Below, one piece after another: positions 28,616-38,174 of a stretch of DNA of 64,000 nt. The position numbers and the translations under genes are program-made. The stretch spans positions 22,176 through 86,175 of the forward strand of contig NZ_PYGI01000022.1 in NCBI RefSeq assembly GCF_003014615.1, read 5' to 3'. The notes below the pieces were generated by a model that saw nothing but the letters and a program-made list of their open reading frames with translations, was not told where the DNA came from and did not search any database. Origin of the DNA: Marinobacterium halophilum. GTDB lineage: Bacteria > Pseudomonadota > Gammaproteobacteria > Pseudomonadales > Balneatricaceae. Position 1 is the stretch's first letter. The number at the start of each line of letters is the position of its first letter.

Positions 28616-29233
28616 CGGCGGTTGCACCCCCAGACCGGTACGACGGGCCAGCCAGTAGTCCAGGCTGGTGAAACGGCCGCCTCCGGTGAAGAACAGGCTC
28701 AGCAGCATGACGAAATAGGTAGCGGCAAATTCGATACCGTTGTTGAGGATGACAACGGAGCCACGCCCGGTCAGCCAGTCGTAGTTGCCGTGTTCTTGCA
28801 GAATGGCGCGAGCGCGCTGCAAGCGTTCGGCAGACTCCATTACCCGTTCATTGGCCAGCCAGCTTGATGGGTCGGCGATGGCCAGCCAGCCGTTGTCCCA
28901 GTGGACAGTAACGGCCGCCACGATCATGGTGACCATCAGCGGCAGGCTGATCCAGCGCACGGCCAGCCCGATCAACAGCAACAGACCGCCGAAGAATTCG
29001 GTGCCGGCCGCAAGTGCCGCCAGCAGTTCAGGAAAGGGCAGCCCCAGTCCCCAGTCCGGATTGCCGAACCAGGCAGCGGTATCCTCGAAATGACTCAGCT
29101 TGTTCCAGCCCGCCTGCAGCATGATCGGTGCCAGATAGAGCCGCAGCAGCAGCGGTGCCAGGCCATCCCCCCATTGCACATGTTGCAGGCTGCCTTGCAG
29201 GGGGCGGTATAGGGTCGTCAGTCGGCTGTTCAT
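28604..29233 (-). CDS. DoxX-family membrane protein of the RiPP operon (HvfD-like)
   Basis: 209 residues from [10 protein letters not shown]. Four hydrophobic helices of the DoxX type. The insert SSWLANERVMESAERLQRAR is an extra soluble loop. The ATG overlaps the stop of the DUF2063 gene by 4 bp, so it is the last gene of the operon. DoxX proteins accompany MNIO/DUF2063 pairs in HvfABCD-type operons, where the role is not settled. Confidence 0.8.
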   Translation of the reverse strand: MNSRLTTLYRPLQGSLQHVQWGDGLAPLLLRLYLAPIMLQAGWNKLSHFEDTAAWFGNPDWGLGLPFPELLAALAAGTEFFGGLLLLIGLAVRWISLPLMVTMIVAAVTVHWDNGWLAIADPSSWLANERVMESAERLQRARAILQEHGNYDWLTGRGSVVILNNGIEFAATYFVMLLSLFFTGGGRFTSLDYWLARRTGLGVQPPSDG

Positions 29234-30027
29234 GGCTGCCTCTCTTCGCACGGCTGGGTGCCCAGCACAACGCCGTCACGCTGAAATTGTTGTAACAGAT
29301 CCACGCCTCCCTGGCAGAGGGTGTCACGGGGGATATGGGGCAGTTCATCGGCCATCTGTTCCAGTGCCTGCAGACCGCTCAGCGCTGGCGCTTCGTGGAG
29401 CCGCCAGAGCAGGCGGGCACTGATCGCATTCAACTCGATGAATTTCACTGCATCTTCTCGGTTGCGGTACACCAGCAACCAGGTGGGCTGCTCGGGCGGG
29501 CAGTCAGGACGACATTCAGTGCTGATCCGGTGTACCGGCCATTGGTAGCCCAGCGACCAGGCCAGCGGTGAGACGATCGGGTGTTCCTGCAGCAGCTGTT
29601 CCGTGGAGATATTCACAGGGGGCCAGTCGGCAAAGGGATCATCCTCGGCAATATCCAGTGCCAGCTCGATCCACTCGTAGTGCAGCAGTTCCTGCAGGAA
29701 TGGCAGATCATCCGGTTGTGGTGTCCGATGCTGTTCGACATAGTCGCGATAGGCCTGGGCCAGATCACGGAACAGCGGGCTTTGGGCACCGTACTGCTGG
29801 ATGAAACGGCGCACCTCGGCCTGCCAGAAACTGTCCGAACACAGGCTGCGGTAGACCGGAAACGCCCCTTGCAGGAAACCGGCGATATTGTTGAAAAACA
29901 GATCGACGTACACCTGCATGCGTCGGGCGTCGATACCCTCGGGCAGTGGCTGATCGGGGTTGCGGATCTGATCCGCGAACCGGCGCTGACGGCGGATGAA
30001 GTCGGGCTCAGGCGTGCAGACGGTCAT
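29230..30027 (-). CDS. hvfC: DUF2063 partner protein of an MNIO RiPP system (HvfC-like)
   Basis: 265 residues starting at [20 protein letters not shown], within 20 bp overlap with the DUF692 gene. The N-terminal ~100 residues, with [20 protein letters not shown], match the DUF2063 helical domain. A second domain follows ([18 protein letters not shown] and after). In bufferin and HvfABC systems this protein binds the precursor leader and delivers it to the MNIO enzyme; that role is transferred from the family. Confidence 0.85.
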   Translation of the reverse strand: MTVCTPEPDFIRRQRRFADQIRNPDQPLPEGIDARRMQVYVDLFFNNIAGFLQGAFPVYRSLCSDSFWQAEVRRFIQQYGAQSPLFRDLAQAYRDYVEQHRTPQPDDLPFLQELLHYEWIELALDIAEDDPFADWPPVNISTEQLLQEHPIVSPLAWSLGYQWPVHRISTECRPDCPPEQPTWLLVYRNREDAVKFIELNAISARLLWRLHEAPALSGLQALEQMADELPHIPRDTLCQGGVDLLQQFQRDGVVLGTQPCEERQP

Positions 30028-30853
30028 GTTCGCTCCCGTGCTGGTAGTGTCTGATCTGCGCCACTTCCTGCAGCAGTTCGGCCAGTGGCGGCAGGTTGAA
30101 ATCACGCTCCAGCAGGGTCGCGACGGGGCCGGTGTGGGTATAGGTTTGCTGCAATAATGCCCACACGGGATCGATGATCGAAGCGCCATGCGTGTCGATC
30201 AGCAGATCTTCGGCTTCTCTGTAGTGGCCCGCCATATGCATGCATACCACCCGCTCGGCAGGCAGGCTGCGCATGAAGGCTGCGGCATCGTAGCGGTGGT
30301 TGACGCTGTTGACATAGATGTTATTGACGTCGAGCAGCAGGTCGCAATCGGCTTCCTGCAGCACGGCGTTGATGAATTGGGCTTCGCTCAGCGCGGTGGC
30401 CAGCGGAGTGTAGTAGCTCACATTTTCGATGGCGATACGGCGTTGCAATCGATCCTGTACCTGACGGATACGGGCCGCGACGTACTGTACCGCTTCTTCG
30501 GTAAAGGGGATCGGCATCAGATCATAGAGGTGGGCATGATCGCTACAGCTGCTCAGATGCTCGCTGTACAGGTGAATGTCGTGCTGATCCAGAAAGTGCC
30601 CCACCTGATCAATGAAATCAAGGTCCAGCGGTTCCGGTCCCCCCAGCGACAGCGACAGGCCGTGGGCGCTGAAGGCATGGCGTTCGGTCAGGGCGCGAAA
30701 CTGCTTGCCCAGGCGTCCGCCCAGTTGCATCCAGTTTTCCGGTGCGACTTCAAAGAAGTCTATGCGGCTCAGGTCGGTAGCGGCCAGCTCCTTGAGCATC
30801 GGCCGCCTGAGGCCGAGGCCGGTACCGTGCAGGGGCAGGGTCTTGGGATACAT
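30008..30853 (-). CDS. hvfB: DUF692 / MNIO multinuclear iron enzyme (HvfB-like)
   Basis: 281 residues from the ATG behind AAGGAG; a longer frame reaches 30949. It has the TIM-barrel metal ligands of this family: FFEVAPENW 33-41, HGLSLSLG 64-71, SEHLS 97-101, IENVSYY 142-148, DVNNIYVN 175-182, HMAGH 206-210 and DTHG 220-223. MNIO enzymes use two or three iron atoms and O2 to convert cysteines of a peptide into heterocycles such as thiooxazoles or oxazolone-thioamides, which bind copper. The substrate is taken to be the EAKCG protein encoded just upstream. Confidence 0.9.
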   Translation of the reverse strand: MYPKTLPLHGTGLGLRRPMLKELAATDLSRIDFFEVAPENWMQLGGRLGKQFRALTERHAFSAHGLSLSLGGPEPLDLDFIDQVGHFLDQHDIHLYSEHLSSCSDHAHLYDLMPIPFTEEAVQYVAARIRQVQDRLQRRIAIENVSYYTPLATALSEAQFINAVLQEADCDLLLDVNNIYVNSVNHRYDAAAFMRSLPAERVVCMHMAGHYREAEDLLIDTHGASIIDPVWALLQQTYTHTGPVATLLERDFNLPPLAELLQEVAQIRHYQHGSEHDRLHA

Positions 30854-30901
30854 GGTGCGCTCCTTGTCAGCGGGCCGTGAGTGAGCGGTGGTGTGGAAGG
30901 A

Positions 30902-30920
30902 CAGCCTGGAGCGCAGGCTG
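30902..30920 (-). promoter_or_regulatory. Intercistronic hairpin between hvfA and hvfB
   Basis: A perfect 7-bp stem (CAGCCTG/CAGGCTG) with a 5-nt loop in the 77-bp gap. It could stabilise or partly terminate the transcript so that the precursor is made in excess over the enzyme. Confidence 0.4.
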
Positions 30921-30930
30921 CCCAGTGGAA

Positions 30931-31221
30931 TTACTGGTTGCCACCACACTTGGCTTCACCGCATTTACCTTCGGTATCGGCCTTGGGGGTCGCTTCAGCG
31001 CCGCACTTGGCTTCACCGCACTTGCCTTCGGTATCGGCTTTGGGCTTGGTATCACCGCCGCACTTGGCCTCACCGCACTTGGCTTCAGCCAGTTCGGCAT
31101 AGCCGCTGCTCAGGGGCTGGGCAGCGAAGGGGTTATCGGCCGCTACGGCGGAGGTGGCACCGAGGCCAAGCAGAAATGCGGTGCCTACAGCGGCGATGGT
31201 CGGTTTGGTGTGATTGGACAT
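30931..31221 (-). CDS. hvfA: Secreted RiPP precursor with six E(A/G)KCG motifs (HvfA-like)
   Basis: 96 residues. Residues 1-28 are a signal peptide ([16 protein letters not shown], cleavage near AVA|AD). The mature chain has three tandem pairs of E-(A/G)-K-C-G motifs at 46-55, 65-74 and 84-93, joined by acidic/Lys-rich linkers, with six Cys (49, 54, 68, 73, 86, 91) and no others. EGKCG is the modification motif of the HvfA family, where a DUF692 enzyme turns the Cys site into a copper-binding group. Export as a periplasmic or secreted copper-chelating peptide is inferred. Confidence 0.88.
   Translation of the reverse strand: MSNHTKPTIAAVGTAFLLGLGATSAVAADNPFAAQPLSSGYAELAEAKCGEAKCGGDTKPKADTEGKCGEAKCGAEATPKADTEGKCGEAKCGGNQ
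30943..31086 (-). repeat. 19-residue (57-bp) tandem repeat in the RiPP precursor
   Basis: The [10 protein letters not shown] block and its linker recur with an exact 19-residue period (residues 46, 65 and 84), 2.6 copies. The DNA copies are highly similar, so copy number may vary between strains. Confidence 0.85.
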
Positions 31222-31304
31222 GATTATTCCTCGTGTGATGTGTGGGGCGGATAACCCCGTGTCGGCCGCGTTGTAAACGTGTGCCGCTTAGTGTGTTCTG
31301 ATCG

Positions 31305-31332
31305 TTAGTCGGCGTTGACGTGCAATCCTTAC
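31305..31332 (-). promoter_or_regulatory. Possible ECF-sigma promoter of the RiPP operon
   Basis: On the minus strand GTAAGGA (31326-31332) and CGACTAA (31305-31311) with a 14-bp spacer, 83 bp before the hvfA start. This resembles ECF-type GTAA/CGT-A promoters. The spacer is short, so the call is tentative. Confidence 0.25.
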
Positions 31333-31358
31333 ACGTGGGAAACACTTTTTTTTCAGGT

Positions 31359-31383
31359 AAAAAAACGCCCTCGGTCGAGGGCG
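31359..31383 (-). terminator. Intrinsic terminator of the META/YbaY lipoprotein gene
   Basis: A 7-bp GC-rich stem (CGCCCTC/GAGGGCG, 31366-31383) followed in the minus direction by seven T. It lies 59 bp after the stop at 31443 and separates this gene from the downstream RiPP operon. Confidence 0.85.
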
Positions 31384-31442
31384 CAGGACAGGTATCAGGC
31401 TGCCCGGAGCTGTTGGTTCACAACGCGGGCTCAATGCTAGGT

Positions 31443-32222
31443 TTATTGCAGATAGACGGCTTTGAACCGGGCGCTGATATTGTTATCAGGGTTGTGCAGC
31501 TTGAGGGTTTCGCCCTCAACCGACCAGTCGACCTGGCCCTGCATCAGCTGCAGGAAGGGACGCTCGTAATCCAGGCTGGGCATGCAGGCGCGCATGGTAC
31601 CGGCGATGGGGCCGAAACTCAGTTGGGTGGCGGTCTGTGAAAACTGCCCCATGAACTGGTTACAGCCGGAATAGCCCTGTACCCGGTCACCCTGTTTCAG
31701 GATCAGGTGAGGTTCACGTTCGCCCTCGGCGACCTGTACCGGTGTGCCGTTTACATGAGTCAGTTTCCAGTAGGTATTCTGCAGCGACGCCCGTGCCTGT
31801 TCGCTGGCGACCCGTTTCATCACCAGCATCAGGTTGGTGTCGTCCCCCGAGGCCAGTACCGGATAATGCTGGTCGGTTGTGAACAGAAGTTGGTCCTGGT
31901 GAGAAATCGTGGCTCTGACACTGTAACGATGACCGGGTTGCAATTGATCAGCCGGAATTTTGAAGCTGAATGCATACGGCGGAGCGGCAAGGTCGCCGCG
32001 TATCAGGGTGGCCAGTACTTCGGCCGGGGCGTCAGCACGGGACACGTCCTGCACTTTCACTTCCAGACTGCTGGCCGGTGGCAGGGTGATACGCTCGCGG
32101 TACAGGGCCTGCCCGGATACGGTGTGGGTTTGCTGTTCGGTTAACGTACTGCACCCTGACAACAGCACCGTGGCTGCAAGGATTGAGGTCAGGTAACCTG
32201 AGCGGGAACGGGCAAAAAACAT
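31443..32222 (-). CDS. YbaY-META two-domain lipoprotein
   Basis: 259 residues with a lipoprotein signal (TVLLSGC, Cys24). The first domain (about 35-140, VSGQALYRERITLPPAS and after) resembles YbaY-type beta lipoproteins. The second (about 145-255, YWKLTHVNGTPV, GYSGCNQFMGQF, TMRACMPSLDYE) is a META/HslJ domain with its two cysteines. Envelope-stress or adhesion-related functions have been assigned to META proteins, but the actual role is unclear. Transcribed separately, toward the RiPP operon. Confidence 0.78.
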   Translation of the reverse strand: MFFARSRSGYLTSILAATVLLSGCSTLTEQQTHTVSGQALYRERITLPPASSLEVKVQDVSRADAPAEVLATLIRGDLAAPPYAFSFKIPADQLQPGHRYSVRATISHQDQLLFTTDQHYPVLASGDDTNLMLVMKRVASEQARASLQNTYWKLTHVNGTPVQVAEGEREPHLILKQGDRVQGYSGCNQFMGQFSQTATQLSFGPIAGTMRACMPSLDYERPFLQLMQGQVDWSVEGETLKLHNPDNNISARFKAVYLQ

Positions 32223-32318
32223 TTATCGACTCTCCATGAAGATGAACTCAAGCTCTGACCGCCATTCACGTTGCGGGTTCCGTGATAACCGGTGTTGAGC
32301 CTATGCAGGAGTATAGTC

Positions 32319-33245
32319 ATGAAGTCGCAGGCAATGCGCACATTTTTGGTCTGCATCAATACTGCGGCCGGTGATCAGGCTGATGCCGAGCTGGAAGCGT
32401 TGATCCGCATGCACATACCGGCCGCGCAGCTGGTGGCGCTCATCCGCCTGCAGCCTGATCAGTTGCAACCACAGTTGGCGCGGCTGGTCCGCCGCTGTGA
32501 GCGGGAGGAGCTGGTGCTGGTAGTTGCCGGGGGCGACGGTACCCTGAATGCGGCGGTGACAGCCTTGGCGGGTACCGGTGTGACTCTGGGGGTCATTCCG
32601 CGCGGCACTTTCAATTTTTTCGCCCGCGACCGATGTATCCCGGTGGCCATCAAGGCCGCTATCGACGTGCTGCTGCACGGCCATGAACAGGCCAATGTGC
32701 TGGCGCGGGTCAATGGTATTCCTTTCTGTGTCAGTGCCAGTCTCGGCGTATATCCCAAGATCATTGCCGCCCGTGAGCAAGTCAGCGCGATCACCGGCCG
32801 TAACCGTTGGGTGTCGCTGCTCAGCGGGATCTGGGTGTTTCTGACCCGGGCGCGCGGGCGTCGATTGTGGCTGGAGCATGATGGCCAACGCCGAATTGAA
32901 ACCGCCCCCATGCTATTGGCCAGTGTCAGCCCAACCCAGCTGGAAAATTTCGATCTGTCGGAAATAGCGGGAATCAGGCAGGGGGGAATGCTGGTATTCG
33001 TGATGCAGTCGGACTCCCTGCTGGCGTTGTGCCGCTATCTGTGGGCCAGCCTCAAGGGCGAGTTGAAGCGTCTGGATGCGCTGGACTATTTCCTGACGCG
33101 CCAGCTGCAGGTCTCGACCCGACGACGACGCCTGCTGGTTGCGGTCGATGGTGAACTGCACCGCTGCCGTTCGCCCTTGCGCCTGGAAGTACAGCCGGAT
33201 GCCTATCGTTGCCTGGTGCCGGCGGAGGCTGTGCAATGCGATTGA
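32319..33245 (+). CDS. Diacylglycerol-kinase-family lipid kinase
   Basis: 308 residues from the ATG behind GCAGGAG (7-nt spacing). The catalytic GGDGT motif sits in VVAGGDGTLNAAV near residue 72, preceded by a Rossmann-like half and followed by the beta-sandwich half. Members phosphorylate lipids such as phosphatidylglycerol or diacylglycerol at the membrane. It overlaps the next gene by 10 bp, so the two are coupled. Confidence 0.8.
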   Translation: MKSQAMRTFLVCINTAAGDQADAELEALIRMHIPAAQLVALIRLQPDQLQPQLARLVRRCEREELVLVVAGGDGTLNAAVTALAGTGVTLGVIPRGTFNFFARDRCIPVAIKAAIDVLLHGHEQANVLARVNGIPFCVSASLGVYPKIIAAREQVSAITGRNRWVSLLSGIWVFLTRARGRRLWLEHDGQRRIETAPMLLASVSPTQLENFDLSEIAGIRQGGMLVFVMQSDSLLALCRYLWASLKGELKRLDALDYFLTRQLQVSTRRRRLLVAVDGELHRCRSPLRLEVQPDAYRCLVPAEAVQCD

Positions 33246-34051
33246 TCCAGTTGTCCGACCTGCATTTCGGTACGGAGCAGCCGGCTGTGGTGGCTGCACT
33301 GGTGGCACGTGTACAGCAGCTGCAGCCGGATGTGATCTTGCTCAGTGGTGATATTACCCAGCGGGCCCGGCGAGCACAGTTTGCGGCTTGCCGCCGGTTT
33401 CTGAACCAGCTGCCGGCGGTACCGGTGCTGGCCGTGCCGGGCAACCATGACTTGCCCTTGTTCAATCTATGGCAGCGTTTCAGCCAGCCGTATGCCCATT
33501 ATCGGCGCATATTCGGCCACCGTTTGGCTCCGGTCTATGATAACGGCGATGTGCTGGTGGTGGGGGTGAATACCACGCGTCCGGGCAAGCATGTTGATGG
33601 TGGCTTCAGTGCGGCGACCATCGCGTCCGTGAGTCAATACCTGCGGGCCAGTACGGCGACGGTGAAAATCGTGATGGGACATCATCCGGTGGATGCGGTG
33701 TTGGCGACCGATGAACAGAATGTGGCGGCGGGTGCCGAAGCGGCGGTGCGGGCGTGGACGGCTGCCGGCATGCAACTCTATCTGGCTGGCCACATTCATT
33801 ACCCGTTCTTTGCCGATCTTGAGCATCGCTATCCGGGCATACCGCCTCAATGCTGGACGGCACAGGCGGGGACCGCAATCTCCCGTCGCGTACGTGCCGA
33901 TATCGCCAATTCGTTCAATGTGATCGAGTGGCTACCGCAGCAGCAGATGCTGTGTCTGCAACGCTGGGACGACACGCAGGTCGGCGGCGGCTTCACGCGT
34001 GTCGCACAGCAACTGATAGCCGTGCGTCAGCCACCCGCATTGCGGGGCTGA
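33236..34051 (+). CDS. Calcineurin-like metallophosphoesterase
   Basis: 271 residues with the full metal-binding set: SDLHFG 7-12, GDITQ, GNHDLP, GHHPVD and GHIHYP. The GGAGG ribosome site lies inside the kinase gene. A phosphodiesterase or phosphatase acting on a lipid or nucleotide substrate is inferred, and the coupling with a lipid kinase hints at a shared lipid cycle. Its end overlaps the convergent MFS gene by 25 bp. Confidence 0.85.
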   Translation: MRLIQLSDLHFGTEQPAVVAALVARVQQLQPDVILLSGDITQRARRAQFAACRRFLNQLPAVPVLAVPGNHDLPLFNLWQRFSQPYAHYRRIFGHRLAPVYDNGDVLVVGVNTTRPGKHVDGGFSAATIASVSQYLRASTATVKIVMGHHPVDAVLATDEQNVAAGAEAAVRAWTAAGMQLYLAGHIHYPFFADLEHRYPGIPPQCWTAQAGTAISRRVRADIANSFNVIEWLPQQQMLCLQRWDDTQVGGGFTRVAQQLIAVRQPPALRG

Positions 34052-35427
34052 TCGGCGTGGCCTTCAGACTCAGTGGGGGCGTCGGTTTGTGTTGACGCTG
34101 CGGCGATGTTGTTATCGGTTGGCATCAACTCACCTTCGTTCCCGGTTTCCACTTCGACGGGTTCATCCTTGAACAGCTCCTCGATTGGCGTGTCCACGAA
34201 CTCTTCGTTACGCGGGTCCATCTCGGGCATGCCGTGGACGTCGGGAATGGCGGTGATGAAATGCTCCTGGGCGGCAACCGGTAGCGGCGGTACACGGTAC
34301 TGGCGGTACAGGGTAAAGACAGCCATCGCGGTCAGCGCGGCGGCCAGTGTCTGGAACAGGGCGACCGGGGTGCTATATTCCATCAGGGTCGAGCTGAGCA
34401 GGGGCCCCAAGACACTGCCGAGGCCATAACTGAGCATCAACCCCGAGCTGGCAGCAATGATCTGTGAGCTGTCCATCATGTCATTGGTGATGGCCACTGC
34501 GATCGAGTAGATCGTGGAAGCCAGTCCCATGCAGGCGCAGAGTGCGACCAGACGCCAAGTGAAAGCCATATCGATCACCAGAATATTGGCGGTACAGGCG
34601 ACAGCGGCGAGCGTGGAAATGGCGAGCAGAACGTGGCTGCGCTTGGCTCGGTCGCAGATCCAGCCGATCGGCCAGGCGAAGAGCATGGCCGTCAGGATAG
34701 AGGCGAACATGTAGATCGAGACCTGATCGCTGGCAAGTCCGGTTAAACTGGCGAACAGAGGCACCAGAGCATAAAAGGAGCCCAGGAAAATGCCGCTGGT
34801 GAACGCGGCCACAACGCCGAGGGGGGCCAGCCGGATCAGTTGCAGCAGCGACATGCGTTCGGTGTTTTCGTGGATTTCCGGGGACTGCATCCGTGACAGC
34901 GACAGCGGAATGATCCCCGCCACGATAAACAGGGCTGCCAGCGAGAACAGGGTGTAGTTGATCGGGTTGCCGTTGCCGATCAGCAGCTGTCCGCCAGCGG
35001 CCGCGGAATAGGCGGCAATCTGGTACAGCGAAAATATCGTCGAGCGGTTGCTGTTGGTGGCAACGGCACTGAACCAGCTCTCGATAATGATGAACAGGGC
35101 GGCAATGGACAAGCCGCCGAGTGCGCGCAACAGCCCCCAGAACCAGACGTTATACGTCATCGGGTAGATCAGAGCAGCCATACCGGCGAGTGCGGCAAAA
35201 ACTGCAAACGCGCGGATATGACCCACACGGCGTACCACCCGGTCGGCATAGAGCGAACCGATCACAAAGCCCGCCGAATAGCAGACCATGACGATACCGA
35301 TGGTGGAAGGGTCAATCCCGAGCAGACTGAAGCGCAGCCCGAGTAGGGTAATTAGAAAGGAGTTGCCGATAATCAGCAGGGATAGGCTGGCAAAGAGTGC
35401 CAGCAGGGAGATGACCAACAAGCGCAT
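34027..35427 (-). CDS. MFS transporter with an acidic C-terminal tail
   Basis: 466 residues with twelve hydrophobic helices and the MFS loop motif GSLYADRVVRRVGHIRAF. The pattern resembles the YcaD/UMF group. The last ~70 residues are hydrophilic and acidic (DEPVEVETGNEGELMP and after). It starts 13 bp after livF on the same strand, so it is probably the last gene of the liv operon; its substrate is unknown. Confidence 0.8.
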   Translation of the reverse strand: MRLLVISLLALFASLSLLIIGNSFLITLLGLRFSLLGIDPSTIGIVMVCYSAGFVIGSLYADRVVRRVGHIRAFAVFAALAGMAALIYPMTYNVWFWGLLRALGGLSIAALFIIIESWFSAVATNSNRSTIFSLYQIAAYSAAAGGQLLIGNGNPINYTLFSLAALFIVAGIIPLSLSRMQSPEIHENTERMSLLQLIRLAPLGVVAAFTSGIFLGSFYALVPLFASLTGLASDQVSIYMFASILTAMLFAWPIGWICDRAKRSHVLLAISTLAAVACTANILVIDMAFTWRLVALCACMGLASTIYSIAVAITNDMMDSSQIIAASSGLMLSYGLGSVLGPLLSSTLMEYSTPVALFQTLAAALTAMAVFTLYRQYRVPPLPVAAQEHFITAIPDVHGMPEMDPRNEEFVDTPIEELFKDEPVEVETGNEGELMPTDNNIAAASTQTDAPTESEGHADQPRNAGG

Positions 35428-35439
35428 ACGATCCGTCCA

Positions 35440-36141
35440 TTAACCGCCGAGGTAAGCTTTACGCACACTGTCATCGTTGAGCAGAGCGTTGCCGGTGCCA
35501 CTCATCACGATGCGGCCATTCTCCAGTACATATCCGCGGTCTGCAATCTTTAATGCCTGATGTGCGTTCTGTTCCACCAGAAAAATGGTGACCCCCTCCC
35601 GGCGCAGCGTTTCGATGATGTCGAAAATCTGCTGGATGATCAGCGGAGCCAGTCCCAGCGAGGGTTCATCAAGCAGCAACAGACGGGGCCGACTCATCAG
35701 CGCACGGCCGATGGCGAGCATCTGTTGCTCGCCGCCGGACATGGTGCCGCCGCGCTGATTAAAGCGCTCTTGCAGACGCGGGAACAGGGTCAGGACATGC
35801 TCCAGCTGGGTCGCGGCTTCCGCCTTGCTGTGGAAAAAACTGCCCATGAACAGGTTCTCTTCCACCGTCATGGCGGAAAAAATGCGGCGGCCTTCGGGCA
35901 CTACCGCCATGCCCTTGCGCATGATCTCGGCGGTGGGCAGCTGCTGGATCGGCTGGTCATCGAAGAAGATGCGGCCGCTGTGTGCTCGAGGGTCGCCACA
36001 GAGGGTCATCATCAGTGTGGTCTTGCCCGCGCCATTGGCCCCGATCAGGGTCAGAATCTCGCCCTGTTTAACCTCCAGCGAGACGTCATGCAGCGCCTGG
36101 ATCTTGCCGTAGAAGGTGGACACATGCTCCAGTCGCAGCAT
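35440..36141 (-). CDS. livF: Branched-chain amino acid ABC transporter ATPase LivF
   Basis: 233 residues. Walker A GANGAGKTT near residue 34, signature SGGEQQMLAIGRAL, Walker B LLLLDEPSLGL. One of the two ATPases of the high-affinity Leu/Ile/Val importer. Its start overlaps the livG stop by one base. Confidence 0.95.
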   Translation of the reverse strand: MLRLEHVSTFYGKIQALHDVSLEVKQGEILTLIGANGAGKTTLMMTLCGDPRAHSGRIFFDDQPIQQLPTAEIMRKGMAVVPEGRRIFSAMTVEENLFMGSFFHSKAEAATQLEHVLTLFPRLQERFNQRGGTMSGGEQQMLAIGRALMSRPRLLLLDEPSLGLAPLIIQQIFDIIETLRREGVTIFLVEQNAHQALKIADRGYVLENGRIVMSGTGNALLNDDSVRKAYLGG

Positions 36142-36908
36142 CAGCTCTCTCCCAGGTAGGCTTTGATGACGTCGGGATTGGCCAGGATCTGTTCTGGCGT
36201 ACCATCAGCCAATGGTGCGCCCTGGTTGATCACGGTGATATGGTCGGAAATGCCCATCACCAGCCCCATGTCGTGTTCAATCAGCAATACGGCAATGTCC
36301 TGCTCGTCACGCAGGCGCAGGATCAACTGGTCCAGCTCCGATGTTTCCCTTGGATTGAGGCCTGCCGCCGGCTCATCCAGCATCAGCAGGCCCGGCTCAG
36401 TGACCATGCAGCGGGCAATCTCCAGGCGGCGCTGCTGGCCGTAGGAGAGATTGCCGGCTTCGCGATTGGCCTGTTCCAGCAAGCCAACCTGACGTAGCCA
36501 GGAAGTGGCGCGCTCCATCGCTTCCTGCTCGCGACGGCGGTAGGACGGCGTTTTCAACAGACCGGCAAAGTAGTTGGTATTCAAGTGGCGGTGCTGTGCC
36601 ACCAGCAGGTTTTCAATCACCGTCATGCTGCTGAACAGGCGCACGTGCTGGAAGGTGCGCACCAGCCCCAGCCGGGAGATACGGTGGCCGGTCAGGCCCT
36701 GAATTGCCTTGCCCGCGTAGCGTATGGCACCACCGGAGGGGCTATAAAACCCGCTGATGCAGTTGAACACCGTCGTTTTGCCCGCGCCGTTGGGGCCGAT
36801 CACGGAGTGAATCTGGCGCGGCTTGACCTGCAGGCTGACATTGTCCACCGCCAGCAGACCGCCGAAACGCATCATTAGACCCGAGACTTCCAGCAGATTG
36901 TCGCTCAT
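36141..36908 (-). CDS. livG: Branched-chain amino acid ABC transporter ATPase LivG
   Basis: 255 residues from [17 protein letters not shown]; a longer frame to 36965 is rejected because it runs inside livM. Walker [10 protein letters not shown], signature [15 protein letters not shown], and the LivG-specific insert [11 protein letters not shown]. The start overlaps the livM stop by 4 bp. Confidence 0.95.
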   Translation of the reverse strand: MSDNLLEVSGLMMRFGGLLAVDNVSLQVKPRQIHSVIGPNGAGKTTVFNCISGFYSPSGGAIRYAGKAIQGLTGHRISRLGLVRTFQHVRLFSSMTVIENLLVAQHRHLNTNYFAGLLKTPSYRRREQEAMERATSWLRQVGLLEQANREAGNLSYGQQRRLEIARCMVTEPGLLMLDEPAAGLNPRETSELDQLILRLRDEQDIAVLLIEHDMGLVMGISDHITVINQGAPLADGTPEQILANPDVIKAYLGES

Positions 36909-38164
36909 GGATTTTTCAGCTCCAGATGGGGGCGTTTCATCGGCAGCAGTCCCTGTGGACGCCACAGCATCATCAGCACCATGACGCCGCCGAACATGAG
37001 CATGCGGTATTCCTGAAACTCACGCGCCAGCTCCGGCAATATGGTCATGGCAATGGCTGCCATGATGATGCCCAGCTGTGAGCCCATGCCACCGAGTACC
37101 ACAATGGCGAGGATGATCGCCGATTCAATAAAGGTGAAGGATTCGGGGCTGATGAACCCCTGGCGAGCGGCAAAGAAACACCCGGCAAAACCGGCGAATG
37201 CAGCGCCCATGGTAAACGCCGACAGCTTGATGACGGTCGGATTCAGCCCAAGTGAGCGGCAGGCGATCTCGTCTTCACGCAGAGCTTCCCAGGCGCGGCC
37301 GATCGGCATGCGCTGGACCCGGTTGATGACATACAGGGTCAACAGCACCAACAGCACGGCGACCAGATAGAGGAAAATGACCTTGTGACTGCTGACATAT
37401 TCGATACCGAAGTATTGGTGGAAGGTTTCTCCGCCATCGCTGGCGCGGCGGCTGAACTCAAGCCCGAACAGGGTGGGTTTGTCGATGCCACCAATACCGT
37501 TGGGGCCGCCAGTGACGTTGGTCCAGTTGTTGAGCAGGATGCGGATGATTTCACCAAACCCCAGAGTGACGATGGCCAGATAGTCGCCGCGCAGGCGCAG
37601 CACCGGAAAGCCGAGGATGCAGCCGAAGGTGGCGGCCAGCAACCCGGCCAGCGGCAGACACACCCAGAAAGAAAGGCCGAAGTACTCCGATAACAGTGCG
37701 TAGGTGTAGGCCCCCACCGCATAAAAAGCCACGTAGCCCAGGTCGAGCAGTCCGGCAAAGCCGACCACGATGTTGAGGCCAAGGCCGAGCATCACGTAGA
37801 TCAGGGTCAGCGTGGCCAGATCGACTGCGCCCCGTGACACCATGAATGGCCAGACACACAAACCGACAATCACCAGTGCGATCAGCCAGGGGCGCAGCTG
37901 TTCACGCAGCCGATGACCGGGCAGCAGACCGTGAGCTTCAATGGCGGGCAGACGGCGCCTGAGTGTGCCCAGAGGCGACTGGAACAGCTGCACCAGAAAG
38001 ACGATGACGACGGCGGTCGCAATCCAGCCCCAGGTTGCAGGATCGGCACCGGTGACGGTTAATTCGGAACCGACCTGTTCCAGCTTGACCCCGATCACCA
38101 GACAGGTGAGCAGGAAGGTGACGCCTGCTGCGAACAGGGCCGGGAACAGTGCGCGTTGCATCAT
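36905..38164 (-). CDS. livM: Branched-chain amino acid ABC transporter permease LivM
   Basis: About 419 residues, with the start at one of three tandem codons (TTG-ATG-ATG); the ATG at 38164 is best spaced from GGGAG. About ten helices with the EAA-like loop ([22 protein letters not shown], split in two here as [12 protein letters not shown] and the rest). The N-terminal 100 residues are an extra membrane region seen in the long LivM forms. Confidence 0.92.
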   Translation of the reverse strand: MMQRALFPALFAAGVTFLLTCLVIGVKLEQVGSELTVTGADPATWGWIATAVVIVFLVQLFQSPLGTLRRRLPAIEAHGLLPGHRLREQLRPWLIALVIVGLCVWPFMVSRGAVDLATLTLIYVMLGLGLNIVVGFAGLLDLGYVAFYAVGAYTYALLSEYFGLSFWVCLPLAGLLAATFGCILGFPVLRLRGDYLAIVTLGFGEIIRILLNNWTNVTGGPNGIGGIDKPTLFGLEFSRRASDGGETFHQYFGIEYVSSHKVIFLYLVAVLLVLLTLYVINRVQRMPIGRAWEALREDEIACRSLGLNPTVIKLSAFTMGAAFAGFAGCFFAARQGFISPESFTFIESAIILAIVVLGGMGSQLGIIMAAIAMTILPELAREFQEYRMLMFGGVMVLMMLWRPQGLLPMKRPHLELKNP

Positions 38165-38174
38165 CAACTCTCCC

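Noticed and set aside
28604..31221. Methanobactin operon, because DUF692 resembles MbnB
   Set aside because: The partner is DUF2063 rather than MbnC, and the precursor has a Sec signal and EAKCG repeats instead of a short MbnA peptide.
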